Source of the DNA: Myxococcales bacterium
GTDB taxonomy: Bacteria > Myxococcota > Polyangia > Polyangiales > Polyangiaceae
Direction: 5' to 3'
Length of the DNA stretch: 21,000 nucleotides
Assembly (NCBI GenBank): GCA_020430865.1
Contig: JAGQIY010001051.1
Location: 1-21,000, forward strand
Shown here piece by piece: positions 7,434 through 14,281 of this stretch. The translations under genes and the position numbers were made by a program. Within the stretch, counting starts at the first letter, position 1, and each line of letters opens with the position of its first letter. The notes under the pieces were generated by a model. It was not told where the DNA came from. It made no database searches and saw nothing but the letters and a program-made list of their open reading frames with translations.

Positions 7434-8232
7434 GGATCTCGAGCAGTCCCTCGGGGTTGTCGGCGTGGACCCAGTGGCCGGAGTCTGGCAGTTCATGGAG
7501 CGTCACTCGGGCCTGGGGCGGCAGTGCTCTAGCGCGCTGCGCGTCGTCCTGGCTGAAGCGGTCGCTGTCGAGTGCGCGCAGGAGGTGAATGTCTGGAGCT
7601 CCGCGGCGCTCTTCGAGCCACGGCCACAGGTCCTGCCGGAAGTAGTCGTCGAGCAGGTCGCTGACCACGTCGAGGTCGAATGCCCACTCGTAGACGTCGC
7701 CGTCGCGCCTCAGATTCGTGGTCATCCAGCGTGCGATCCCCGACGCGATCCCGCGGCTCTCGAGCGCTTGAAGCATCGCGTCTCGACTCGCGAATGGCGT
7801 GGGCACCTCGCGCAGCACGCGATAGACGTGCCCCACCTCTCCGCCGTCCCGATCTCGCTTGACGCCCGGGGTGGAGTCGAGGGCCCATGCCTGTCGTACT
7901 CCATGCGGAAATATCTGGGCGAACATCAACGCGACCTTGCCCCCGAATGAGTGCCCGATCACGAAGTCGGCTTGCAGCCGAAGCTCCCGCAGCGCGCGCT
8001 CCACGTCCTCGACACAGGCGCGCACCGTGTGCGGAGCGCCGACGCTTCGCGCATAGTCGGCGGAGTCGCCGTGTCCGCGCAGGTCGAAGAGCGCGATGCG
8101 GGTGCCTGGCAGCTGTTCGGCTAGTCGGCGGCCGAGCCCTCGGAGGTTCCCACCGGAGCCGAGAATGCCATGCAGGAGGACGACGCACCGGGAGGCGCTG
8201 TCGGGGCCAAGGAGGGTCGAAGCGAGCTGCAT
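7408..8232 (-). CDS. Alpha/beta hydrolase (YbfF/ABHD11-like)
   Basis: 274 aa from ATG 8232. Alpha/beta hydrolase landmarks: oxyanion-hole HG at residues 21-22 (VVLLHGILGSGGN), DLRGHGDS at 50-57, the nucleophile elbow GHSFGG at 93-98 with Ser95, a probable acid Asp222 or Asp224 (LLRALDSDRF), and the catalytic His253 in DSGHWVHADNP. The overall layout, an LLHG followed by GSGGN-type loop with a helical lid between ~120 and 205, resembles the esterase YbfF and the ABHD11 group. It is cytosolic because no signal peptide is present. The substrate cannot be read from the sequence. The 3' end overlaps pdxA on the other strand; the start lies 3 nt from the divergent methyltransferase start. Confidence 0.88.
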   Translation of the reverse strand: MQLASTLLGPDSASRCVVLLHGILGSGGNLRGLGRRLAEQLPGTRIALFDLRGHGDSADYARSVGAPHTVRACVEDVERALRELRLQADFVIGHSFGGKVALMFAQIFPHGVRQAWALDSTPGVKRDRDGGEVGHVYRVLREVPTPFASRDAMLQALESRGIASGIARWMTTNLRRDGDVYEWAFDLDVVSDLLDDYFRQDLWPWLEERRGAPDIHLLRALDSDRFSQDDAQRARALPPQARVTLHELPDSGHWVHADNPEGLLEILRSELSHG

Positions 8233-8235
8233 GGG

Positions 8236-10320
8236 ATGCTAGTAGTCGGGAACCACTATCTCATCAACTTGGGGCCAGGCCTCGACGCCCCTCGCAGGCT
8301 GGTCTATCCGTTGAAGGTGCTCGAGCGGCTCGAAATCGCCTCCACCGAAGCGTCCCTGCGTCGCTGGCTGAGGTGTCTCGAGCGCGCCGCGACGCGCGCT
8401 TCCTTGAGCCCCGAGGTCTGGTCCAGCTGGGCTCTGGTTTGGCTCGGCGCTGCGCTCGCTGCTCGACGTGGACTCCTGCCCTCACCCCCTGATCCAGAAC
8501 TCGCGGGACCCGTCGAGTGGTTGTCGATCGCTCGCGCCGAGCCTCGCCTGGCGGGGGCGAGGCTGTTGGATGGAGACTTCGCGCCGCTGACCGACGCCAT
8601 CGAAAAAAAAGCCATGGGGAAATGCCGAGAGGCGTTCGCTCGCCTGCTCGAGGACGACTCGACGGTCGAGGTGCTCGGACGGGTCCACGAGCGTCTACTG
8701 GACTGGGACACGACTGGAGGTCAGCGCCGGCGCACCGGAAGCTTCTACACTCCGCCGGCCGTGTGTCGCCTGATCGCGGACCGCGCCCTGGAGGGAGTCA
8801 CCTCCGCCGAGGAGCCACCCTCAATCTGTGACCCGGCGGCAGGGGGAGGCGCCTTCTTGCTGGCTTGCCTGCGCCGCCTGGCTCCAGACCCGGGCCACTC
8901 CGCTCGCCGACTCGACGTGGCGCGGAGGCTGGTGGGGGTGGACCGCTCGGCGCGAGCGCTGGCGGTCGCCGAGTGGTCGCTGTGGCTGGAGCTCGGCATG
9001 CGAGACCTGCCTATCCAGCGCCTGCCTACTCGACTCTTGCTCGGGGACTCGCTGGACGTCGACCTGAATCCAGGTGGAAAAAAGCATGGTTGGTCGTGGC
9101 AGCAGCTTGCGCCGTCTGGCTTCGATCTCGTGATCGGTAACCCGCCCTGGATCGCGTTCGCGGGTCGTGCGGCGCAGGCGTTGCCCCAGGAAGTGCGCAA
9201 GCGCTATGCGCGGCACTTCGAGGCCTGGCGAGGCTACCCCACACTGCATGGGTTGTTCGTGGAGCTCGCCTGCAAGCTGGCCAGAAAGGGTCGTGTCGCG
9301 TTGCTGCTTCCGAGCCCGGTCGCAGACCTCGATGGTTACCGCGCGGTACGCCAGGTGGCGACCTCCCGCCACCGCTTGCTGCTGCCGCTGCCCGAGCTGG
9401 GCGTCGATGCGTTCGCGGGGGTGACCCAGCCTAGCTTCTGCTTGCTGCTGGACGCGGCGCCGACGGCGCAAGCCGACTGCCTGCCCTGGGCTCTGGTGGA
9501 GCGGCAGTCTCGCGCCAGCGCGGCCAGCCAGGTCAGCGTACCGGAGGTCCTGACGCAGCTGTCCGCCTTGCCCCGTCTGCCCGAGCGCTGCTTCGGCGAA
9601 CGCGGCTTTCAGAGCGCGGGAGAGGTCAGCCGAAGTCTGTTTCTTCGCGGAGACGGTCCGAGCGGCGAGTTCAGCGTCGGCCTGCTCGAAGGCAAGGACG
9701 TGCGAGAGTTCCACGTCGGTCCCACGCGGCTGTTTCTGAGGCCAGATCCCGTGGTGCTTGGCCGTCACCGAGCCAAGTTGCGGTCTGCGGAGGCCTATCA
9801 GCAGGTGGACTTCGTGGTGCGTCAGACCGCCTCTCACCCGATTGCCGCGCTGCACGATGGCCGCTTCTTCCGCAACACGCTGCTGGCTGGCTTCGGCGTG
9901 GAGGGGCTGTCGGCGGAGCTCCTGGTCGGCCTGCTCAACTCGGCGTTGTATCGCGCGCTCCACGTGGCGCAGAACCGCGACGCGCGTCAGAAGGTCTTTC
10001 CGCAGGTGAAGATCCGACAGCTGCGTGCGCTGCCCGCTCCCCCCGACCTCCCGACGCGGCGCGAGCGGATCGAGGCCCTCGTCTTGGAGGCTTCCGCGTG
10101 CTCTCGCGGCGGGGGTGACCTAGCGGTGCTCACGCGTGGTCTGGACGAGGCAGTGTTCGAGTTGTTCGAGCTGGAAGCCGTGAGTCGCGAGGCGATCCTG
10201 GCGTTCCTGAGCGAGGTCGCCCCGCGCTCCCTGGCGTCGCGTTCAGTTCCGGAGCTCGCCGGGCAGATCGCCCACGAAGGTGAGCAGCGTCGCCAGGATG
10301 GCGACCACTCCGATCCCTAG
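8236..10320 (+). CDS. N6-adenine DNA methyltransferase, TaqI/Eco57I (type II/IIG) class
   Basis: 694 aa if ATG 8236 is used; this start avoids overlap with the hydrolase, although the frame is open upstream to ATG 8170 and TTG 8311 is possible. Landmarks: TGSFYTPPAVCRLIADRAL, typical of Eco57I/TaqI-class enzymes just before the catalytic domain; SAM-binding motif I DPAAGGGAF at residue 199; catalytic motif IV NPPW at 302-305 within FDLVIGNPPWIAF. A C-terminal half resembles a target-recognition domain, ending in RNTLLAGFG, LVGLLNSALYRAL and FPQVKIRQLRALPAP. It should transfer methyl groups from SAM to adenine N6. The ~150-residue N-terminus shows no PD-(D/E)XK nuclease motif I can see. No restriction gene is adjacent, so it may be a solitary epigenetic methyltransferase or a IIG enzyme with a diverged nuclease. 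Confidence 0.88.
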   Translation: MLVVGNHYLINLGPGLDAPRRLVYPLKVLERLEIASTEASLRRWLRCLERAATRASLSPEVWSSWALVWLGAALAARRGLLPSPPDPELAGPVEWLSIARAEPRLAGARLLDGDFAPLTDAIEKKAMGKCREAFARLLEDDSTVEVLGRVHERLLDWDTTGGQRRRTGSFYTPPAVCRLIADRALEGVTSAEEPPSICDPAAGGGAFLLACLRRLAPDPGHSARRLDVARRLVGVDRSARALAVAEWSLWLELGMRDLPIQRLPTRLLLGDSLDVDLNPGGKKHGWSWQQLAPSGFDLVIGNPPWIAFAGRAAQALPQEVRKRYARHFEAWRGYPTLHGLFVELACKLARKGRVALLLPSPVADLDGYRAVRQVATSRHRLLLPLPELGVDAFAGVTQPSFCLLLDAAPTAQADCLPWALVERQSRASAASQVSVPEVLTQLSALPRLPERCFGERGFQSAGEVSRSLFLRGDGPSGEFSVGLLEGKDVREFHVGPTRLFLRPDPVVLGRHRAKLRSAEAYQQVDFVVRQTASHPIAALHDGRFFRNTLLAGFGVEGLSAELLVGLLNSALYRALHVAQNRDARQKVFPQVKIRQLRALPAPPDLPTRRERIEALVLEASACSRGGGDLAVLTRGLDEAVFELFELEAVSREAILAFLSEVAPRSLASRSVPELAGQIAHEGEQRRQDGDHSDP

Positions 10321-10332
10321 TAGCACCATCAT
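10243..10332 (-). CDS. Candidate 29-aa single-pass membrane mini-protein
   Basis: Minus-strand ORF beginning with two ATGs (10332-10330 and 10329-10327), preceded by a full consensus Shine-Dalgarno AAGGAGGT (10344-10337) at 4-nt spacing. This is the strongest ribosome-binding site I noticed in the window. The 29-residue product begins MMVLLGIGVVAILATLLTFV and ends in a short polar tail, so it is essentially one transmembrane helix. The last 78 nt are antisense to the end of the methyltransferase gene, whose hydrophilic tail (EQRRQDGDHSDP) looks unconserved. Small hydrophobic proteins of this size occur as regulators of membrane complexes and as type I toxins; no antisense RNA can be shown here. 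An antisense artefact remains possible, but the ribosome-binding site and start lie outside the methyltransferase gene. Confidence 0.45.
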   Translation of the reverse strand: MMVLLGIGVVAILATLLTFVGDLPGELRN

Positions 10333-10570
10333 CGAGACCTCCTTGCCAGCGCACTGTGGCTCGCTGACCCTTCGGATTCTGAAGCTCCACTCCGCCCCCG
10401 CAAGTCGGCAGGCGTCTCGTGACCGACGTCTGACGCGCTGCAGATACGGGGCCCTCGGTAGGCCCGTACGCCGCGAATCAGCGCTCATCCTCAGCAGCTG
10501 CCCGGACACCGGGCTTGCTTCCGTCAGGGCTATTGACCCCTCGGTCCGGTTGTCCAAGTGATCTGGGTCT
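10333..10570. other. Spacer between methyltransferase/mini-ORF and the PPOX gene
   Basis: 238 bp without a credible longer gene. It contains a perfect short hairpin GCCCGG (10500-10505) / CCGGGC (10509-10514) with a 3-nt loop, and an imperfect inverted repeat ACGGGGCC...GGCCCGT near 10446-10467. TTGACC at 10533-10538 is a possible -35 box for the PPOX gene, but no good -10 follows. Confidence 0.4.
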
Positions 10571-10969
10571 ATGGCCCAGATCCCTGACGACTTCAAAGAC
10601 CTCCTAACCAACAAGCCCGCGTTCGCCAACCTGGCGACCGTGATGAAGGACGGCACCCCCCAGGTCACTCCGGTGTGGGTCGACTTCGACGGCACCCACG
10701 TCTTGATCAACACGGCTGCGGGGCGCCTCAAGGACAAGAACATGTCCGCTCGTGATCAGGTCGGGCTCTCCGTCAGCGATCCAGAGAACCCCTACCGCTA
10801 CCTGGGAATTCAGGGGAAGATCGTGGGTCGTACGGAGGAGGGGGCGGACGCGCACATCGACAAGATGGCGATGCGCTACATGGGCAAGGAGAAGTACCCG
10901 TTCCGTGCCGACGGCGAGGTGCGCGTGCTGTTCAAGATCGAGCCGCTCAAGGTGCACACCATGGGCTGA
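10571..10969 (+). CDS. PPOX-class (F420/flavin-dependent) oxidoreductase, split-barrel family
   Basis: 132 aa from ATG 10571. The sequence follows the PPOX class F420-dependent family closely: FANLATVMKDGTPQVTPVWV (residues ~18-37), INTAAGRLKDKNM, VGLSVSDPENPYRYLGIQGK, then HIDKMAMRYMGKEKYPF, and a C-terminal VLFKIEPLKVHTMG. Members form dimers of a pyridoxamine-phosphate-oxidase-like barrel and bind F420 or a flavin. Many are uncharacterised reductases, so cofactor and substrate cannot be read from sequence alone. It is cytosolic and complete for the family (~130-140 aa). No Shine-Dalgarno precedes the ATG, which leaves leaderless translation open. The next gene starts 34 nt downstream, so the two could be cotranscribed, though a role link is not obvious. 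Confidence 0.85.
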   Translation: MAQIPDDFKDLLTNKPAFANLATVMKDGTPQVTPVWVDFDGTHVLINTAAGRLKDKNMSARDQVGLSVSDPENPYRYLGIQGKIVGRTEEGADAHIDKMAMRYMGKEKYPFRADGEVRVLFKIEPLKVHTMG

Positions 10970-11003
10970 GCTGGGCGCCGTTTCCGCTGTTACGCTCCGC
11001 GCC

Positions 11004-13046
11004 ATGGTGCGGGAGTACACGGCGTGGGCAGGACTGGGCATCGCCTGTTGCGCGTTGCTTGCCTGCGGAGAGCCGAGCAAGAGCGAGGGGAGCGCCGTGC
11101 CTTCGGCGGCGCCTGCGAGCTTCGATGCGGCGGACTTGCGCGACCATGAGAAGCGGCTTCGCAGCCAGTTGAAGCTCGACGGTTTGCCAGGCGCTGACGT
11201 CGCGAGCGGTCCAGATCCCTACCAGCTCGAGCCGTTGCCTGGCGGCGCGGCGGCCGGGATTCTGCGGGGTGCAGACCAGGTCGTGTCGTTCGATGCCGCG
11301 GGGAACGAGCTGACCAGGGTCGCCTCGCCGCACTCGCCTTCGGCGCTGACCCTGGCGGACGATCGACTCTGGGTGGTGTCGGACCTGAGCCGTGAGATCT
11401 GGCGCTACCCGGTGAGCAAGCGCGGATCCTTGGGCGTCGCGAGTCGCTTCCGTCTGGTCGAGCCTGCCGCCTTGCGCGGCCTGGTTCGCGCGGGCGACGG
11501 CTTCTATGCCGCGGACGAGCTGACCGGGACGCTCTTGCGCCTGGAGTTCTCCTCGCGTGGCGTCGAGGCTCTTCGCGTCGCGGGCTGCCGGGGAGCGCTG
11601 AGCCTTCGGGCCACGCCAAACTGGCTTGGTGTGAACTGCCTGCTCGAGCATCGCATCAAGCTCTTCGCGCTTCCGCCCCATGGACACCTGACGCCGGCTT
11701 CGTCGCCGATGCTGCTGAGCTCAGCGGGCCCCTTCTGGGCGTTCGAGCTGTGGGAGTCGAACGGCGTTCTGCGGGTGATCGCCAGCGGCGTCGAGGACGC
11801 GCAGCTCGATCGCAGCATCGGGTCGTTCGGGAACGTAGACTCCTTTCTCTATGATTTCCGTGTAGATAAATTTGGGGCGAGGCGGCTCTCGGCTCGCAAC
11901 GTCTCGGAACTCGGCGTCGTGCTGCCGAAGGCGCTTTGGGTGGAGCCGGGGGAGCACGAACGCCGCGTGCACTTCGCCGGCTACGCCACCTCGGGCCTGT
12001 TTCAGGCATCATGGGGCGTCGATGGGCTCTCGCGACCGGAGCGGGTTCGAGCGGACCTTCCGCCAGGCACGAGCGATCTGGTCAGGGTGGGTGAGGCGAG
12101 CTGGCTCGTCGCGAACCCGCTCCTGGATGCCTGGCTCGCGGCGCCACGCACCGGCGAGCCACGTTACCTTGTGGAGACGAGTGAGAGGTCGACGCGGAGC
12201 GTGTCCGCGCGGGTTGGCGAGGCGCTGTTCTTCACCACCCTGATGGCCCCCCAGAACCGGAGCGAAGGGAAGCTGAGCCGCTTCACGTGCGAGACGTGTC
12301 ACTTCGAGGGCTACACGGACGGCCGCATCCACGCGACTGGACGCGGCTCCATCACGGCGACCACCAAGCCACTACTGGGCCTCGTAGGCAACCGTCCTTA
12401 CTTCACCCGCGCGCTGGACCGCGACCTGGCTCAGATGGTGAACAACGAGTTCCGCGTCGCCGGCGCGAACTCGGGTTCGTCCCCCGTGTTCTCGGTGCGG
12501 GTTTCCGATTGGCCCTGGCTGCGTCGACTTGGTGTCGAAGAGGCGCGACTCGGCCCCGAGCGCCTCCGCGAAGCCTTGCTCGATTTCCTCGTGGCGTTCA
12601 ACCATCGACCGAACCCGTACTTGGCAGAGAGAGGCAGCGCTGGGCTGAACGAGATCGAGCTCCGCGGAGCCAAGCTCTTCACGACCCACTGCGTCGGCTG
12701 CCACGCTCCTCGCCTGGAAGCTGGCGAGGCTTCAAGTTCCATTCCGGAGTCAGGTATCCCGCAGGCACTCCTCGAGGGGAGACCACTGGTGTGGGCCAGC
12801 AGCGACTACCGGGACACGGGCGTCGAACCCCGCGTTCATCCCCGAGGCGCGCGCCCGTCCTCGCTGCGACGCCTGTACAAGAAGGCTCCCTATTTCACCA
12901 ACGGCCGCGCTCCGGACCTGGCCAGCGTGCTCCGTCAGTGTGGGTACGCCGACGATCGCTTCCTGCACCAGGGGGTTCCCGCAGGTGGACGGCAGTTGAC
13001 GGGGGACGAGCGCTTGGCTCTGGAGCGCTTCCTGCGCTTGTTGTAG
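11004..13046 (+). CDS. Di-haem c-type cytochrome lipoprotein with N-terminal propeller-like domain
   Basis: 680 aa from ATG 11004, chosen because it begins a lipoprotein signal peptide (MVREYTAWAGLGIACCALLA then Cys21); the frame is open upstream but lacks protein-like sequence. Residues ~60-410 have repeated short beta-rich blades (RLWVVSDLSREIWRYP, GFYAADELTGTLLRLEF), suggesting a beta-propeller. Two haem c sites follow: CETCH at 429-433 and CVGCH at 563-567, the latter in ELRGAKLFTTHCVGCHAPRL. The end, PSSLRRLYKKAPYFTNGRAPDLASVL, is typical of MauG/cytochrome c peroxidase-like di-haem proteins. It is probably anchored in the periplasm or outer membrane. A hypothetical gene follows after 41 nt. 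It may be a peroxidase-like enzyme or an electron-transfer protein; the substrate is unknown. Confidence 0.85.
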   Translation: MVREYTAWAGLGIACCALLACGEPSKSEGSAVPSAAPASFDAADLRDHEKRLRSQLKLDGLPGADVASGPDPYQLEPLPGGAAAGILRGADQVVSFDAAGNELTRVASPHSPSALTLADDRLWVVSDLSREIWRYPVSKRGSLGVASRFRLVEPAALRGLVRAGDGFYAADELTGTLLRLEFSSRGVEALRVAGCRGALSLRATPNWLGVNCLLEHRIKLFALPPHGHLTPASSPMLLSSAGPFWAFELWESNGVLRVIASGVEDAQLDRSIGSFGNVDSFLYDFRVDKFGARRLSARNVSELGVVLPKALWVEPGEHERRVHFAGYATSGLFQASWGVDGLSRPERVRADLPPGTSDLVRVGEASWLVANPLLDAWLAAPRTGEPRYLVETSERSTRSVSARVGEALFFTTLMAPQNRSEGKLSRFTCETCHFEGYTDGRIHATGRGSITATTKPLLGLVGNRPYFTRALDRDLAQMVNNEFRVAGANSGSSPVFSVRVSDWPWLRRLGVEEARLGPERLREALLDFLVAFNHRPNPYLAERGSAGLNEIELRGAKLFTTHCVGCHAPRLEAGEASSSIPESGIPQALLEGRPLVWASSDYRDTGVEPRVHPRGARPSSLRRLYKKAPYFTNGRAPDLASVLRQCGYADDRFLHQGVPAGGRQLTGDERLALERFLRLL

Positions 13047-13087
13047 GCCATTGCCCACCGCGGGTCGTTGCGCCCGCTCGAATACCC

Positions 13088-13657
13088 GTGCAGCCGGATC
13101 CACACTCTTCCCATCCCGTTCGCGAGCATCGCCCCTACCGTCGCAGCCTGATCCTGGGGGCTGTCTGCATGGCCGTGGCTCTGGGGGCGGGGATCTATCT
13201 GACGGTGGAGACGAGGATCGAGCCGCCGGTCGCTGCCATTCGTGATCCCGAGGCCGAGCAGGCCCTGCCCTGGCTGAAGCGGGTCGCTGAGAACTGTGAG
13301 CGCTACGATCGCGCGGAGCAGGACGCTGAGCGAGCGCAGGCGCTGAAGGACAACGCGCGCCTGGTCGCGTCCACCGTGATCGCATCGGCCCGAGGTCGCC
13401 TGGAGTCGAAGCGGGTGAGCTCCGACGGCAGCCAGGTGCTCTTCACGATCGCCGTGGGCAGCGCGAAGTTCAAACCGAGTCTACTTCACCCTATCCATGC
13501 GGATACCGAGATGTTCCAGCACGTGCAGGACGCGCCGATCGGAGCCTGCATGCAGTTCTCCGTCCGTACGCTCACGGCGGCGTCCATCCTCGAGCGCAGC
13601 AAGGTCTGCGACAAGGACTACTTCGCCGACTTCGCCGCGGTCGAACTCTGCCACTGA
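13088..13657 (+). CDS. Hypothetical membrane-anchored protein
   Basis: 189 aa from GTG 13088, which gives MQPDPHSSHPVREHRPYRRS and then one hydrophobic helix (~residues 21-38, LILGAVCMAVALGAGIYLTV), so it is N-in with a periplasmic C-terminal domain. That domain starts with a charged helical stretch (YDRAEQDAERAQALKDNARL) and continues as probable beta structure (GSQVLFTIAVG). It has four Cys (in AENCERY, GACMQF, KVCDKD and the penultimate residue), which could form disulfides. I do not recognise a family. It lies 41 nt after the cytochrome gene on the same strand and is followed by a terminator-like structure, so it is probably the last gene of that operon and may assist or interact with the cytochrome. 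No clear Shine-Dalgarno; the start is uncertain. Confidence 0.7.
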   Translation: MQPDPHSSHPVREHRPYRRSLILGAVCMAVALGAGIYLTVETRIEPPVAAIRDPEAEQALPWLKRVAENCERYDRAEQDAERAQALKDNARLVASTVIASARGRLESKRVSSDGSQVLFTIAVGSAKFKPSLLHPIHADTEMFQHVQDAPIGACMQFSVRTLTAASILERSKVCDKDYFADFAAVELCH

Positions 13658-13775
13658 CCAGACGGGTGGTTGAACCAGATCGCTGGAGTTTCTGGCCGTG
13701 GGAGCGGTCAGTTTCGTCCGCCGTCGAGCGCGCGCGAGGCGTCCGGGGCTGGTCCCCGGCGGAAACATCGAGCGC

Positions 13776-13799
13776 GCCCGTGGCGGGCCATGCTTTTTT
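13776..13799 (+). terminator. Probable intrinsic terminator after the cytochrome operon
   Basis: A GC stem GCCCG (13776-13780) / CGGGC (13784-13788) with a 3-nt loop is followed after 5 nt by a run of six T (13794-13799). Just upstream is a second perfect hairpin CCGGGG (13743-13748) / CCCCGG (13754-13759). The T-run is unusual for this GC-rich DNA. The stem is short and set back from the T-run, so efficiency is uncertain. Confidence 0.45.
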
Positions 13800-14281
13800 C
13801 TGCCTGGAGTCTCGCTGCTGTGATCGGGCGTCTGGGGGCTCCCTCGGCTGAGTGGGGGACATCGCCCACACCGCCGATACGCCTCGTTTACCCCGTTTTG
13901 CGCGCGATCGAAGGGGGGCGAATCGGTCTGGAAAGGGAGGTGTAGTGGTCAGCCCTCGCTCTCGGCAGCAAGCGGACGGTTTGCGTGCGCACATTGACCC
14001 ACGAGGTGGGCTTCGGGCGGGGCAAATCCAGTTTGATCTCCAGGGTGGTTCCTCAGTACCTTTGCTTTATCACGCGGGAAGTGATGGGTCCGTTTGTTTA
14101 TCCGGGCGGAAATAGTGTCTTTGATTACCCCGGTAGCTCCGGTTTCCCGATCACGCGCCGGAATTGGCTCATCTGCTTTGCTGTGCGTCACGCGACCCTC
14201 CCGCCTCTCTTCACCCCTCCTGGTGCGTCGCTCGACGCCCACGCCAAGACAGCCCTAGAGCTCTGACCACGAGGACTCGAC
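13800..14281 (+). promoter_or_regulatory. Long leader/promoter region of the DUF1592-DUF1501 operon
   Basis: About 480 bp with no convincing gene. From ~14041 to 14160 the composition drops (66 G+C of 120 by my count, ~55%). Small hairpins are visible: CCCAC (13998-14002) / GTGGG (14006-14010), and ATCAC/GTGAT near 14069-14085. A weak candidate mini-ORF begins at GTG 13945 after AGGGAGGT and stops at 14115, but its codons lack the G/C third-position bias of the real genes. A 5' regulatory RNA or long UTR is possible; I matched no known riboswitch. Confidence 0.35.

Noticed and set aside
8821..9963. 380-codon minus-strand ORF opposite the methyltransferase
   Set aside because: Antisense to motifs I and IV of the methyltransferase; the translation is Arg/Gln-rich and featureless.
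10243..10743. 166-codon version of the minus-strand ORF ending at 10243
   Set aside because: Its first ~135 codons are antisense to the PPOX gene and spacer and look random; only the last 29 codons, after AAGGAGGT, have a plausible start signal and a coherent hydrophobic sequence.
14110..14200. Possible cyclic-di-nucleotide (GEMM) riboswitch on the minus strand, because of ACGCACAG and GGAGCTACCGGGGTAA-like pieces
   Set aside because: The conserved GGGACGCAAAGC core and the ordered stems are missing, and the orientation is wrong for the downstream gene.
13949..14266. Short ORFs on both strands in the DUF1592 leader as real genes
   Set aside because: Codon third positions lack the local G/C bias and no domain or clear signal is seen; treated as leader sequence.
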